Positions 49,786 through 60,216 are shown, counted from the stretch's first letter. The stretch is DNA of 64,000 nucleotides from Candidatus Bathyarchaeota archaeon (GCA_026014595.1 JAOZHY010000048.1:1-64000), one strand, 5' to 3'. The notes: generated by a model not told the origin, from the letters alone. Program-made: numbers and translations.

Positions 49786-50756
49786 GGGTCATCAGCGACA
49801 CGCGGAAAAAGCGTAGCCTTTTTGTTCTTTCTGAGAATGCGGTCTTTGTTTTTCGTGAAAGTGCCCAGATAGCACGCTGAAATTTCCTGCTTTTGAAGTG
49901 TTTCTTCTACTTTCTCTTTAGCCCCGGAATCCACGGCTGCCAGAATGGTGCCCGTTGAAGACATGGATAACACCTGCTTCTCGGAAAGTCTGAAGGTATC
50001 CCACAGTATTTGTTCTTCGTTGCTTATGGGCATACTTTCGATTTCCACGCTGAACCCAACGCCAGAAGCATCAGCCATCTCGTTAAGAGCCGCCACCAAA
50101 CCGCCTTCGGTAGCGTCATGCATCGCGTGGACGCCGTCTATTTGCGAAAGCTGCAACGCTTCCCTAACGCAACTTTGCATGCGCACAAGCCGCGCTAATC
50201 TTGCCGCTTGCTCGACGCCGAATAACCGCTGGGCAAGCGCTTTATGCGTCAACGAGAAGTTGACAAGCGTCTCTAAACCCAACGCTTTCGTGCATAGAAT
50301 AAGGTCTCCGGGCTTGGCGTTTCCAGGCGTAATTAACTTTTCAGGTTCCACGGTGCCGTATGCAGTACATACGCCTGCCATCGTTGACAGCCCATCATAG
50401 GTGCCCGTGTGCCCCGTAACGATTGCCATGCCGAGTTCTTCAGCGGCGCCGCAAGCTTGCGACATGGCTGATTGGAATTTTTGAGGCTCAGTTGCTACTG
50501 GTCCAAGTAAGGTTATGGTGCAGAATTCTGGTTTTGCCCCGAACAACGCCACATCTGAGGCGGCGTAATGAATTAGTAGCCACCCGAACCACTCCTCTGG
50601 GACGCCGATGCATGGGTCTGTGGAGATTACTACGTACTTGTCGCCTAGACGGTGGACGCCTGAATCGTAACCCGGCATTGGCGGTATTATGACTCGTGCG
50701 TCTTTCTTTATGCAGTTTAAGAGTTTTTGGAGTTCTTCAGTGGCGAGTTTTCCCAT
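49755..50756 (-). CDS. AIR synthase-related (HypE/PurM-like) protein
   Basis: VVISTDPCIGVPEEWFGWLLIHYAASDVALFGAKP, HAMHDATEGGLVAALNEMADAS. Confidence 0.87.
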   Translation of the reverse strand: MGKLATEELQKLLNCIKKDARVIIPPMPGYDSGVHRLGDKYVVISTDPCIGVPEEWFGWLLIHYAASDVALFGAKPEFCTITLLGPVATEPQKFQSAMSQACGAAEELGMAIVTGHTGTYDGLSTMAGVCTAYGTVEPEKLITPGNAKPGDLILCTKALGLETLVNFSLTHKALAQRLFGVEQAARLARLVRMQSCVREALQLSQIDGVHAMHDATEGGLVAALNEMADASGVGFSVEIESMPISNEEQILWDTFRLSEKQVLSMSSTGTILAAVDSGAKEKVEETLQKQEISACYLGTFTKNKDRILRKNKKATLFPRVADDPYNKILLSKV

Positions 50757-50776
50757 GTTCTCCTCAAATCCTGTGT

Positions 50777-51484
50777 TTATTCTTCAAGTTCTATGCCTCT
50801 GCTGGTTATTTTGAAAGGAATCCATCCGAGAGGATGTTCACAGCCTTCCATTTTGACGATTCGCAGTTCTCTTTGAAGCTTCTCTTCGTTGAATCGAAAA
50901 TAGATGATGTTATGCGCTTTGTTAAAGTCCAAGTCTGTAGCTTTTTGTGTTGCCAAGTCCTTTTGGGCTGCAGCGGTCATTATGTCGATGTTGACTATGT
51001 TATCGTAATGAGACCAGTTTATGGTCCAGTCTTCAACGGTTTCCATGTATTTCAAATCGTAAAGGGCGAAAAGTTGTTCGCTGAAGTCTCCAGCTGCAAA
51101 CCGCGTCACGTGTTTGGCAGAGATTAGGAACTTGTCGATGCGTTTCATCTCTTCGAAATCGTCTAGGCTGAAGTACGTTACCCGTGGGTCTTGCGGGAAG
51201 GGGCTGAAATGCGGGAAAGCTTGGATGGGGATGAATTTGCCCTTGTCAATGTATGGTTCAATGTTCCATCCGAAGGATTTGAAATAGGCTATTAGACGCG
51301 GAAAAGGTTTGTCCATGACGTCGTACGCTACTGTTTCGCCTTGCTGCAGACCTTGCCAGAGAAACTGCATTGTAAAAACGGTTTTCCCTGTTCCTGGGGG
51401 TCCGTAGAGAATGTTGCGAGAGCCCTGCTCTATTCCGCCGCCTATCAATTCATCGAGGCGTTTGATTCCTGTTTTGAGTTTCAT
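50777..51484 (-). CDS. KaiC/RAD55-family ATPase
   Basis: TGIKRLDELIGGGIEQGSRNILYGPPGTGKTVFTMQFL. Confidence 0.88.
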   Translation of the reverse strand: MKLKTGIKRLDELIGGGIEQGSRNILYGPPGTGKTVFTMQFLWQGLQQGETVAYDVMDKPFPRLIAYFKSFGWNIEPYIDKGKFIPIQAFPHFSPFPQDPRVTYFSLDDFEEMKRIDKFLISAKHVTRFAAGDFSEQLFALYDLKYMETVEDWTINWSHYDNIVNIDIMTAAAQKDLATQKATDLDFNKAHNIIYFRFNEEKLQRELRIVKMEGCEHPLGWIPFKITSRGIELEE

Positions 51485-51499
51485 CTCTATCCCTTCAGG

Positions 51500-52051
51500 T
51501 CAAAGATAAATGTTAAGCGCTTTGCTTTTCTGGAGTAGGTAGATTATGACCACGCTTATCACCATCTCAGGAAGCATATAGCTTGCATTGTATCCAACTG
51601 AGTAAACGAAGGGGTTCAGGTCTGGCGCAAACATCGGAGCAAACCAGACTACGCCAGATATGAAGTGCATCACGAAGCGTCCCGTTGTGCCCACAACCAC
51701 GCCGAAAGCGGGCCATTTTTTGAAGAAACCTGCCAAGCCGAGACAGCCGAAAGCGAACGGGTAGTCAAACAGAACTTGAGCAGGGTTATACGCGTAAGGC
51801 ATAACAACTAGCTGTACCACGCCGTACAGTGCGCCTGTGAACAAGCCGATTTTGGCTCCTCTTCTCAGCGATAGCCACAGGATAGGAACCATCGACCCCG
51901 CGGTGACTGAGCCGCCCTGCGGTAAGATTGTGAATGTCACGAAACTTAACGCCGTCGCCAAGGCAACAAAGGTTATGATTTCGGCGAGTATTTTGGTTGA
52001 AAAAGCTTTTCTGAGTCTGGTCAATAAGGTAGGTTTGTTTGTTTGGTTCAT
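51500..52051 (-). CDS. thiT: ThiT-like thiamine transporter (start corrected to 52051)
   Basis: ATALSFVTF…GGSVTAGSMVPILWLSLRRGAKIGLFTGALYGVVQL; preceded by a TPP riboswitch; the ORF-track start lies inside the aptamer. Confidence 0.88.
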   Translation of the reverse strand: MNQTNKPTLLTRLRKAFSTKILAEIITFVALATALSFVTFTILPQGGSVTAGSMVPILWLSLRRGAKIGLFTGALYGVVQLVVMPYAYNPAQVLFDYPFAFGCLGLAGFFKKWPAFGVVVGTTGRFVMHFISGVVWFAPMFAPDLNPFVYSVGYNASYMLPEMVISVVIIYLLQKSKALNIYL

Positions 52052-52059
52052 TGTTTTTC

Positions 52060-52152
52060 CCTCCGCCAGTATTATCTGGTTCAGGTTCAAAGGGTCGACA
52101 ACAGCGTCGGTTGTCCTCTCAGCCGGGTTCGCTCCCAGCTCCCCGAAACCTT
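52060..52152 (-). promoter_or_regulatory. TPP (THI-box) riboswitch
   Basis: Minus strand: CGGGGAGCTGGGAGCGAACCCGGCTGAGAGGACAACCGACGCTGTTGTCGACCCTTTGAACCTGAACCAGATAATACTGGCGGAGGGA; conserved GCTGAGA and ACCCTTTGAACCTGA…GATAATACTGGCG…GGGA. Confidence 0.95.
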
Positions 52153-52222
52153 AAAGGGGATAATGTTTTTAGGTGGTATTTTAATTTTCCTAAGCAAACA
52201 AGCTAACGAGGAACCGTGAAGC

Positions 52223-54703
52223 ATGCAGCCCCTGCCTAAAGAATACAAATTCGCCGAGATTGAACGGAAATGGCAGCAGAAATGGGAAGAACTGGGCGTT
52301 TACCGCTTCGACTGGAACGACACCAAACGCGTTCCGTTCACCATCGACACTCCACCGCCTTACCCGTCTGGCGAGTTGCACATGGGCAACGTTCTCAACT
52401 GGACATACTTCGACATTGTGGCGCGTTACAAGCGCATGCGTGGCTACAACGTGCTTTTCCCGCAGGGCTGGGACTGCCACGGCTTAAGCATCGAAATCCA
52501 AGTGGAGAAAGAAAACAAAATCCGAAAACGAGATGTGCCGCCTGACCAGTTCCGCAAATGGTGCGAGCAACTCGTGGAAAGATACATCGCCATGATGAAG
52601 GAAGGCATCCTGAAACTCGGCTGCAGCATCGACTGGACAACAGAGTACCGCACAATGGATCCTGACTACTGGCGCCGGACGCAGCTAAGCTTCATTCTCC
52701 TGCACAAGAAGGGCTACATGTACCAAGGCACGCACCCGGTGAATTGGTGTCCCCGCTGCGAAACCGCCATTGCAGACGCAGAAGTCGACTACGAGAAACG
52801 AGAGGGCACACTGTATTACATCCGTTTTCCTTTAGAAGGCAGCAACGAGTACCTGCTGGTTGCCACGTCACGTCCAGAGTTCATTCCCGCCTGCGTCGCG
52901 GTTGAAGTAAACCCCGAAGATGAGCGGTTCAAGATGTACATCGGCAGGAAAATCATCGTGCCTGTAGTCAACCGCACGGTGGCGATTATCGGCGATGAAG
53001 CAGTTGACCCATGCTTCGGCACAGGCGTGGTTCAGATTTGCACGTACGGCGACAAGGAAGATGTAAAGACCGTGATGAAGCACAAGCTTCCCGTCATAAC
53101 GCTTCTCACGGAGAACGGAAGGATAACTGAGAACGGCGGCAAATACGCAGGGTTAACCGTGAACCAAGCCCGAAAAGCCATAGTTGAAGACCTTGCCGCG
53201 GCTGGGCTGCTGGAGAAAAGCGAGAAGATAACGCAGGAGGTCGGCGTGTGCGACCGCTGCAAGTCACACGTGGAGATTCTGGAGCGCAAGCAGTGGTTCA
53301 TGAAAACGCGCGTTTTGACAGACTTGGTCGAGAAAACCGCCAACGAAGTGGTCTGGTATCCAGATTACATGAAGGCGCGTTTGATTGACTGGGCAAAATC
53401 GCTCGACTGGGACTGGGTGATAAGCCGCCAACGCGTGTTCGCCACACCCGTCCCCGTCTGGTACTGCAAAAACTGCAACGAAATCATCCTCGCCCAGGAA
53501 GACTGGGTTCCCATAGACCCGAAACTTGAAAGCCCACGCATTGACAAGTGCCCGAAATGTGGCAGCCGAGGGTTCACACCAGAAAGCGACGTTTTCGACA
53601 CGTGGATGGACTCGTCAATAACATGCGCGGTGCATGCTGGCTGGCCTGACCGAGAAGACTGGCGAAGACTTTTCCCCGCTGACATACACCCTTCAGGCAT
53701 CGACATAATCAGGACCTGGGCTTACTACCTCATGGTCAGGCACTTGGCATTGTTCAACGAGACACCTTACAAGAGCTGCCTCATCAACGGCATGGTTCTG
53801 GGCTCAGACGGCAGAAAAATGAGCAAGTCGCTCAAAAACTACGTTGCAGCACCCGAAGTTCTGGACAAGTACGGCTCAGACGCCACACGCCAATGGGCTG
53901 CGGGCGGCGGCGCCACGGGTTCCGACATTCCTTTCCGCTGGCCAGATGTGGAGTACGGCAGGCGCTTTCTGGTTAAGCTGTGGAACGTTTCAAGCTTCGC
54001 GAGCAAGCTCCTGACAGACTACGTGCCTGCGGAATCGGGTGCGCCTGGGCTTCAGGTGCTGGACAGGTGGATTCTGAGCAAGGCTGAGAAGCTGACAAGA
54101 ACGGTTACAGAAGCCATGGAGAAATGCCAATTCAACATTGCAGTAGAGGCAATTCGCAACTTCACCTGGCACGTCTTCTGCGACTCATACGTCGAAGCAG
54201 TTAAAGACAGGCTTTACAAGCCGGAAGCGCACGGCGACAGCAAGCGGTTGGCGGCGCAGCAGACCCTTTACGATGTGCTGTACAGGATTCTGCAGCTTCT
54301 GGCGCCCATAACGCCGCACTTGACAGAGGAAATTTACCAAGCCATGTACGCTGAACACAAGGGCTTCAAGAGTCTGCAGGTGTCGCCGTGGCCAGAGTTC
54401 AATGCAGCAGTGGTGGATGAACACGCGGAAAAGCGCGGTGACCTTATCGTCGCGTTGATTGGCGAAGTTAGACGGGAAAAGGCTGAGAAACGCATGCCAT
54501 TGAACACGCAGATAAAGCGGTTAACGGTTTACGCGGGTGACCACTCAGCCGCGGAAGCGATTGCTGACGCCGAAAGCGATATCATCGGCGCATGCAAAGT
54601 CGAGAGTCTCACAGTGCTGCCTGAAGAGGGCGTGGGCAGGGACATCGCTCAATATCCAAGCGTGCACTTCATAGCAGAATATGCAGAGGAAGCGAAAAAA
54701 TGA
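52223..54703 (+). CDS. valS: Valine--tRNA ligase
   Basis: PPYPSGELHMGNVLNWTYFDIVARY, GRKMSKSLKN, archaeal ValS N-terminus. Confidence 0.92.
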   Translation: MQPLPKEYKFAEIERKWQQKWEELGVYRFDWNDTKRVPFTIDTPPPYPSGELHMGNVLNWTYFDIVARYKRMRGYNVLFPQGWDCHGLSIEIQVEKENKIRKRDVPPDQFRKWCEQLVERYIAMMKEGILKLGCSIDWTTEYRTMDPDYWRRTQLSFILLHKKGYMYQGTHPVNWCPRCETAIADAEVDYEKREGTLYYIRFPLEGSNEYLLVATSRPEFIPACVAVEVNPEDERFKMYIGRKIIVPVVNRTVAIIGDEAVDPCFGTGVVQICTYGDKEDVKTVMKHKLPVITLLTENGRITENGGKYAGLTVNQARKAIVEDLAAAGLLEKSEKITQEVGVCDRCKSHVEILERKQWFMKTRVLTDLVEKTANEVVWYPDYMKARLIDWAKSLDWDWVISRQRVFATPVPVWYCKNCNEIILAQEDWVPIDPKLESPRIDKCPKCGSRGFTPESDVFDTWMDSSITCAVHAGWPDREDWRRLFPADIHPSGIDIIRTWAYYLMVRHLALFNETPYKSCLINGMVLGSDGRKMSKSLKNYVAAPEVLDKYGSDATRQWAAGGGATGSDIPFRWPDVEYGRRFLVKLWNVSSFASKLLTDYVPAESGAPGLQVLDRWILSKAEKLTRTVTEAMEKCQFNIAVEAIRNFTWHVFCDSYVEAVKDRLYKPEAHGDSKRLAAQQTLYDVLYRILQLLAPITPHLTEEIYQAMYAEHKGFKSLQVSPWPEFNAAVVDEHAEKRGDLIVALIGEVRREKAEKRMPLNTQIKRLTVYAGDHSAAEAIADAESDIIGACKVESLTVLPEEGVGRDIAQYPSVHFIAEYAEEAKK

Positions 54704-55434
54704 AGGCAGTCGGCTTAATCGGTTGCGGCGCAATCGGCACCGTGCTCGCTGAGGCTGTCGAGCGGAAACTGGTAGTTTGCGACGAGCTTATCCTCTACGA
54801 CGTTGACACGGCGAAAGCTGAGCATCTCAAAAACGCGCTGAAGTTCCCTGTAACGGTCGTGCGTAGCTTGGACGAGATGCTTCAGTGCAAGCCAAAAGTC
54901 ATCGTGGAAGCAGCGTCGCAGCAAGCAGCCAAAGACTACATTGGCAGAATCGTAGCCGAAAACATCGAGCTAATCGTTTTAAGCAGCGGCGCCCTGCTGG
55001 AATCGGATGTTGACCTGAGCAGAGTACATGTGCCTTCCGGCGCCATAGGCGGACTTGACGCTCTTTCCAGCGCCGCTTTGGCTGGGATTGACGAGGTGAT
55101 TTTGACTTCGCGGAAAAATCCTCGTGCCTTCGACTTGAACAATAAGGGACCGAAAGTCATGTACGAAGGCAGCGCTGAAGATGCTGCTAGGCTTTTTCCA
55201 CGGGAAATGAACGTTGCCGCCACGCTGGCGTTAACTGTCAAACCTGCCAAGGTTCGGGTGCGGGTGATTTCTGACCCTGCGGTGCAGCGGAACACGCATG
55301 AGATTCAGGTAAAGTGGCGGTTTGGCGAGATGCTCCTAAGGTTTGCGAATGATCCGCATCCAGAGAATCCTCGAACGAGCGCGTTAGCTGCTTGGTCAGC
55401 GATTAGACTGCTTCAAGAACTTTTGAAAGAATGA
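54700..55434 (+). CDS. nadX: L-aspartate dehydrogenase (NadX-type)
   Basis: VGLIGCGAIGTVLAEAV, VEAASQQAAKDY, PSGAIGGLDALSSAALAGIDEVILTSRKNP. Confidence 0.88.
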   Translation: MKAVGLIGCGAIGTVLAEAVERKLVVCDELILYDVDTAKAEHLKNALKFPVTVVRSLDEMLQCKPKVIVEAASQQAAKDYIGRIVAENIELIVLSSGALLESDVDLSRVHVPSGAIGGLDALSSAALAGIDEVILTSRKNPRAFDLNNKGPKVMYEGSAEDAARLFPREMNVAATLALTVKPAKVRVRVISDPAVQRNTHEIQVKWRFGEMLLRFANDPHPENPRTSALAAWSAIRLLQELLKE

Positions 55435-55513
55435 AGCTTTTTTCAGTTCCAAAAAAGGGTTGTGTCGCAAGATATAAGTATGGACTTGCTCATATAGCGT
55501 TTAATCAAGAGAG

Positions 55514-55852
55514 GTGACGTTTGGGTTGGGTTTATTGGATGATTTGTTTGGTTTCATTGCTTCTGGGAACATTGCGGGGATACCGACGATTGTGATAATG
55601 ATTATTCCGTTCATAATCGGCTTGGTCATAGGCTTCTTCATCAAAAAAATGCTGAAAATTGCCATTATCGCTGCGATTATAGTCGTAATCGCGAGTTACT
55701 TGGGCTTTTTCGGCTTAAGCCTTGGCGCGTTGGCAAGTGTTGCGGAGCAGTATGGTCCAGTGGTGTTTCATTACGCTGTGCTGTTGATGGGCATGTTGCC
55801 GTTGGGCTTGGGGTTTGTGGTGGGCTTGATTCTGGGCTTCCTGTTCGGTTGA
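55514..55852 (+). CDS. Small hydrophobic membrane protein
   Basis: Three hydrophobic segments. Confidence 0.6.
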   Translation: MTFGLGLLDDLFGFIASGNIAGIPTIVIMIIPFIIGLVIGFFIKKMLKIAIIAAIIVVIASYLGFFGLSLGALASVAEQYGPVVFHYAVLLMGMLPLGLGFVVGLILGFLFG

Positions 55853-55907
55853 GCTTGCAGCGGTTACCTGCGCAAAGTCTTTATGTTCAAAGCGGAATAC
55901 GAAGCGG

Positions 55908-56879
55908 TTGAGGCTGGAATGGATGACGACTGTGAAGGCCAGTTTGCGGAATCGTGGCAGCGGCAGATTAGAGTTTGCGAATGGCACGCTGAGGTTTTAT
56001 GTGGAGAGAGGACGTTTCAGAAAAACATCCGAACTGGTCAGGGAAGTTCCCATAGCTGATGTTGAGGTTGCCGCGGTGGCTGGGAAGGAGTTTAGCATCA
56101 CATGGAAGGGTGTGGCTGACGTGTTTGATGTGGAAACGGCAGAATCAGCCAAGGCGATTTGCGATGAAGTGAATGCCTCATTGGAGAAACCGGCAGAGAC
56201 GGCGGAACTGGCGGAACCTATGGAAGCGGCAGAGGCAGAAGTCGCGGAGGAAAAGGCGCCTCAACAAAAGCCTATTGCACTTGGCAAGATGGTTGGGGTG
56301 GCTTTGGGCGTGGTTGATTCGCTGTTTGATGTTTTGCAGGGTTTGCAGGGTCGTGTTGACTGGAAGCGGGTGGAAGATGCTTTGAAGCGTTCTGAGGAAG
56401 GTGCAGGAGCTTTGGCGGGAGAAGCAGGGATGGCGGTGAGCCTAGATTTTGCGGGTTTGTCTTCAGCGGTGAAGCTGCATCGTGCTGGCGAGGTTTCGAA
56501 AGAGACGTTCGGTATTTTGAAGTCGTTGTTTGGACACTTCGCGGGGTTGGCGATCGCCGATGAGGATCTGCTGAAAACTCGGCTGAGCGTTGAAGACGCA
56601 AGGCGTGTTGTGTTGACGTCGTATCTGCTGAACGATATTATCTTGGGTGTTGTGGTTGGGGATGCTGAGGTTGCGAAGGAACGCGTTGAGCTTGCGGCGG
56701 TTCTGGAGGAGTTGTCGAAGCAGACAGGTGTGAAAATGGATGTGGACGCGGTTAACGAGGTTGTCAACCGTTTGATTGCGGAGAAAGCTGGGGAAAACGT
56801 GGTTGAGGAAAGCAGGACATTGCTTCGGAAGCAGGTGGAGTGTCATAAATATTTGACTGCCGTTGGGTGCACCTTGTAA
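55908..56879 (+). CDS. Hypothetical protein with possible PH-like N-terminal domain
   Basis: Long intact ORF; LRFYVERGRFRKTSELVREVPIADVEVAAVAGKEFSITWKG. Confidence 0.6.
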   Translation: MRLEWMTTVKASLRNRGSGRLEFANGTLRFYVERGRFRKTSELVREVPIADVEVAAVAGKEFSITWKGVADVFDVETAESAKAICDEVNASLEKPAETAELAEPMEAAEAEVAEEKAPQQKPIALGKMVGVALGVVDSLFDVLQGLQGRVDWKRVEDALKRSEEGAGALAGEAGMAVSLDFAGLSSAVKLHRAGEVSKETFGILKSLFGHFAGLAIADEDLLKTRLSVEDARRVVLTSYLLNDIILGVVVGDAEVAKERVELAAVLEELSKQTGVKMDVDAVNEVVNRLIAEKAGENVVEESRTLLRKQVECHKYLTAVGCTL

Positions 56880-57093
56880 TTGTTGTTCGGGCTTAGTGAT
56901 GCTCTGCTTGGTCATAATTCCCCTATTAGACTTAGAGACAAAAAGGTTAAGACACAAAACTTTGCTAAACCAGCTTACACGACAGTCCTAAACCTGCTGC
57001 CTCGAATTTTTTGCCCGCCTTTCGAAAACATAAATTAATTAGCATTGAAAAGGCAATGTAGCATCAAATGCGCACGCGGAGACAGTTGAAAGC

Positions 57094-57915
57094 TTGAAGT
57101 CTGATTTGCCAGCAACCAGCGTCGAGCGGATTCATGAGGCGAACATTGCAGTGCACCGTTTCGAAGCCGCATACTACGAGCTTTTCCACCCAGAAGTTTA
57201 CAGCAAGCAGGAGCAGAAACGCGTGAAATCCACGCTAAACATGGTCAACGCCCTCGTGGACGATAACAAGCATAAGGCGCTGGACTTCGGCGCGGGCACG
57301 GGAAACCTGACGGACAAGCTTCTCGCCATGGGCTACACGGTGACCGCCATCGACATCTCAGCCGAAATGTGCCAGATTCTACGACGCAAACACGAGCAAT
57401 CCCTGCAAACCAAACGATTGGCAGTCATTAACGCACCTATAGAAGATGCACGTTTCAGCACGGGCGAATTCGACCTAATCTGTGGCTACTCGGTGCTGCA
57501 CCACCTCCCAGACTACGAAGACACAATCCGCAAGCTGTCGGTGTTCCTGAAAAAGGGCGGTGTCATGTACCTCGACCATGAGGCGTCGCCGTTTTACTGG
57601 AAGGACGAGCCCAGCAGCATAGCGAACTTCGTGAAAGGCGCTTACTTCCACTCCAACCCGATGATTAACAGCCTACACTTCCAAGTCATCGGCGTCAAGT
57701 TCCCTTCGCTTGATTACACGCTTTCGGATTACTGGCACAAAAAAGAGCATCCGCTGGACCACCAGAAAATCGAGCAGGTCTTCAAAACTGAGAACTTCCA
57801 ATTCTTCAAACGAACAGACTACTATCTCACGGGAACGTGGATTTTCAACCCGCTCTACCCCGTGTACAGGCGCATTTGCCGTCCTGAAATGAGCTATTGG
57901 ATAGCCAAAAAATAG
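57094..57915 (+). CDS. Class I SAM-dependent methyltransferase
   Basis: ALDFGAGTGNLTDKLLAMGYTVTAIDIS, GYSVLHHLPDYEDTIRKLSVFLKKGGVMYLD. Confidence 0.9.
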   Translation: MKSDLPATSVERIHEANIAVHRFEAAYYELFHPEVYSKQEQKRVKSTLNMVNALVDDNKHKALDFGAGTGNLTDKLLAMGYTVTAIDISAEMCQILRRKHEQSLQTKRLAVINAPIEDARFSTGEFDLICGYSVLHHLPDYEDTIRKLSVFLKKGGVMYLDHEASPFYWKDEPSSIANFVKGAYFHSNPMINSLHFQVIGVKFPSLDYTLSDYWHKKEHPLDHQKIEQVFKTENFQFFKRTDYYLTGTWIFNPLYPVYRRICRPEMSYWIAKK

Positions 57916-58008
57916 CGCTCTTCTTAAGCCTTGCGCTTCATAGAGGGCAAGTGTCTTGCAAACGAATTTAAATACGCCGAAAAAGCTACACTAACCATAG
58001 GTAAAACC

Positions 58009-59493
58009 ATGAAAGTGCTCCTCATCAACCCGCCGCAGACTTTCTATCCCGGCTCAGACCCGCCCGCAGGCAACCTCCCACTCGGGTTGATGTACATCGC
58101 CGCCGTGCTGGAAAAAGCCGGCTACAAACCAGAGATTCTGGACGCTTTCATGACCGAGCCTCACTTCCATAAAGTCGGCGACACACTCGAAGTCGGCATG
58201 CCCTACCCGAAGATACGCGAAGAAATCAGAAGGAGAAAGCCCGACATCGTAGGCATCGCTAACCCGTTCACGTGCCAAGCCGAGAACGCTGTTAAAGTTG
58301 CCGACATCGCCAAAGAAGTAGACCCAGACATTCTGACTGTTGTGGGCGGTCCGCACACTACCGTGGTGCCGCTGAAATTCTTAGCGGAAGCCCCGAACGT
58401 TGACGTCGCCGTGGTCGGCGAAGGCGAATACACCATGCTCGGTATCGCCGCGTGTCATGAGGGAAAAAAGAAGCTTAGCGATGTGCGGGGAATCGCCTAC
58501 CGCGAAAACGGCACGCCGACGCTGACCGCGCCCAGACCTTTCATTGAAGATTTGGATGAGCTTCCTTACCCTGCTTACCACTTGGTGGACATGGAGCAGT
58601 ACCTCAGTCCAGAGAAGATCGAGTACCGCAGCTTCAAAGACCGCGCCATATCCATGATAACCAGCCGCGGCTGCCCCTTCAACTGCAACTTCTGCTCGGT
58701 GCATCTGCACATGGGCAAAATGTTCAGGGCGCACTCCCCAGAATACGTCATCGGGCACATCGAGTACGTGATAGGCAAGTACCGCGTCAAGACCATTTTC
58801 TTCGAGGACGACAACCTCACGCTGGACCGGAAGCGGTTCGAAACCATATGCGACAAAATAATCGAAAGGGGCATCCGGTTCAAGTGGGAGACGCCTAACG
58901 GCATAAGAGCCGACCACCTCACTCGCGAGCTTCTGCTGAAGATGAAGCGGTCAGGGTGCCAAAGCATAATATTCGCCATCGAATCCGGCGACCAATACGT
59001 CCTGGACAATATCATCCAAAAAAGCCTCAAACTGGAAGACGCCGTCAAAGTCGCCAAAACCTGCAGAGAAATAGGCTTACCCGCATCCGCCTTCTACATC
59101 ATCGGGTTCCCAGGCGAGAAACGGGTGAACATGATGAAAACCGTGAACCTCGCTCTTCGCCTCAAGAGGGAATACGACTTGGGCATGCTTCTGCACGTTG
59201 CCACGCCCCTGTATGGCACCAGACTCTACGAGGAATGCAGGGATAAGGGCTTCATACGGGAGAACTTGACCTCGCGGGACTTCGCCACGGTAAGGCAGAC
59301 GCACGGCATGCCACTGATTAGGACGGATGACTTCACGCCTGCTGAGGTGAAGGAAATCGCTATCCAAGCGTTCAAGGCATACAAGCGGCTGTCGCTCATC
59401 AACTACATCAAGAACCCGGGGAAAACGGTGAAAGCAGCGCTGAGCTACCCCAAAATCGTGACTAAATTCATCACTGACTATTTAGGCCATTAA
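58009..59493 (+). CDS. B12-binding-domain radical SAM protein
   Basis: MKVLLINPPQ; SRGCPFNCNFCSVH (CxxxCxxC); B12-binding-like N-terminal region. Confidence 0.92.
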   Translation: MKVLLINPPQTFYPGSDPPAGNLPLGLMYIAAVLEKAGYKPEILDAFMTEPHFHKVGDTLEVGMPYPKIREEIRRRKPDIVGIANPFTCQAENAVKVADIAKEVDPDILTVVGGPHTTVVPLKFLAEAPNVDVAVVGEGEYTMLGIAACHEGKKKLSDVRGIAYRENGTPTLTAPRPFIEDLDELPYPAYHLVDMEQYLSPEKIEYRSFKDRAISMITSRGCPFNCNFCSVHLHMGKMFRAHSPEYVIGHIEYVIGKYRVKTIFFEDDNLTLDRKRFETICDKIIERGIRFKWETPNGIRADHLTRELLLKMKRSGCQSIIFAIESGDQYVLDNIIQKSLKLEDAVKVAKTCREIGLPASAFYIIGFPGEKRVNMMKTVNLALRLKREYDLGMLLHVATPLYGTRLYEECRDKGFIRENLTSRDFATVRQTHGMPLIRTDDFTPAEVKEIAIQAFKAYKRLSLINYIKNPGKTVKAALSYPKIVTKFITDYLGH

Positions 59494-59532
59494 TGAAATA
59501 AAGGAAAAATAACGTCGTGTTTGATGTTGAAA

Positions 59533-60054
59533 CTATAGGCTGCTAGAAAGCAGCCGGGTTGTCTCTTCTTCGCTTCTGCGTCTCCTTCTTGCGTGAATAT
59601 CGATGCCAATCATCACCAAGTAGGGTATAATCAGGTATATCACCGCTAGCGCTGGATGGTTTAGGAACGTGGCTACGGAGAACAGTTGTTGAGCCTGAAC
59701 GCCTCCGTAAGCCAGAAGCAAGCCCTGAACTGAAAATGCCAAAAACGCCAGCAGCAGACAGACGAAGTATTGAATGAGGACGCTTCTCTCTTTTCCAAGA
59801 AGCGCCTGAGGTATAACAGAGGACAAGACGAAAATCCATGTAAAAGCATAAATGAAAACTATCATACTCATGTTTGCATTCAACCATGCGGCTGCAGCGG
59901 GCCAGAATGACCCTATAGAAACGCTGACTGCCCTGACGGCTGTGTCAGTGAACAACTGGTAGCTAACAGTCAGAACCCATGAAACAGATAAGTACAGGGG
60001 CGTTAACAGCGCAGTTTTCATACTTTTCTTCCTCTGTCTGCCAGTTAATTCCAA
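59533..60054 (-). CDS. Integral membrane hypothetical protein
   Basis: Multiple hydrophobic segments. Confidence 0.6.
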   Translation of the reverse strand: MELTGRQRKKSMKTALLTPLYLSVSWVLTVSYQLFTDTAVRAVSVSIGSFWPAAAAWLNANMSMIVFIYAFTWIFVLSSVIPQALLGKERSVLIQYFVCLLLAFLAFSVQGLLLAYGGVQAQQLFSVATFLNHPALAVIYLIIPYLVMIGIDIHARRRRRSEEETTRLLSSSL

Positions 60055-60216
60055 GTTTAAATTTTAAATTTTATGTCAAATTCAAAGTACGCTTCGGTTA
60101 ATTAAAACACCCTTTCCAACATGCCTTGCAGACCTGCAGAAGCAGGTGCGCTTATCCCATCACCTGTTTAAAAGAGGTTTGAAAAAGAGTAATATCCACG
60201 AACAAAACATGTCAAA

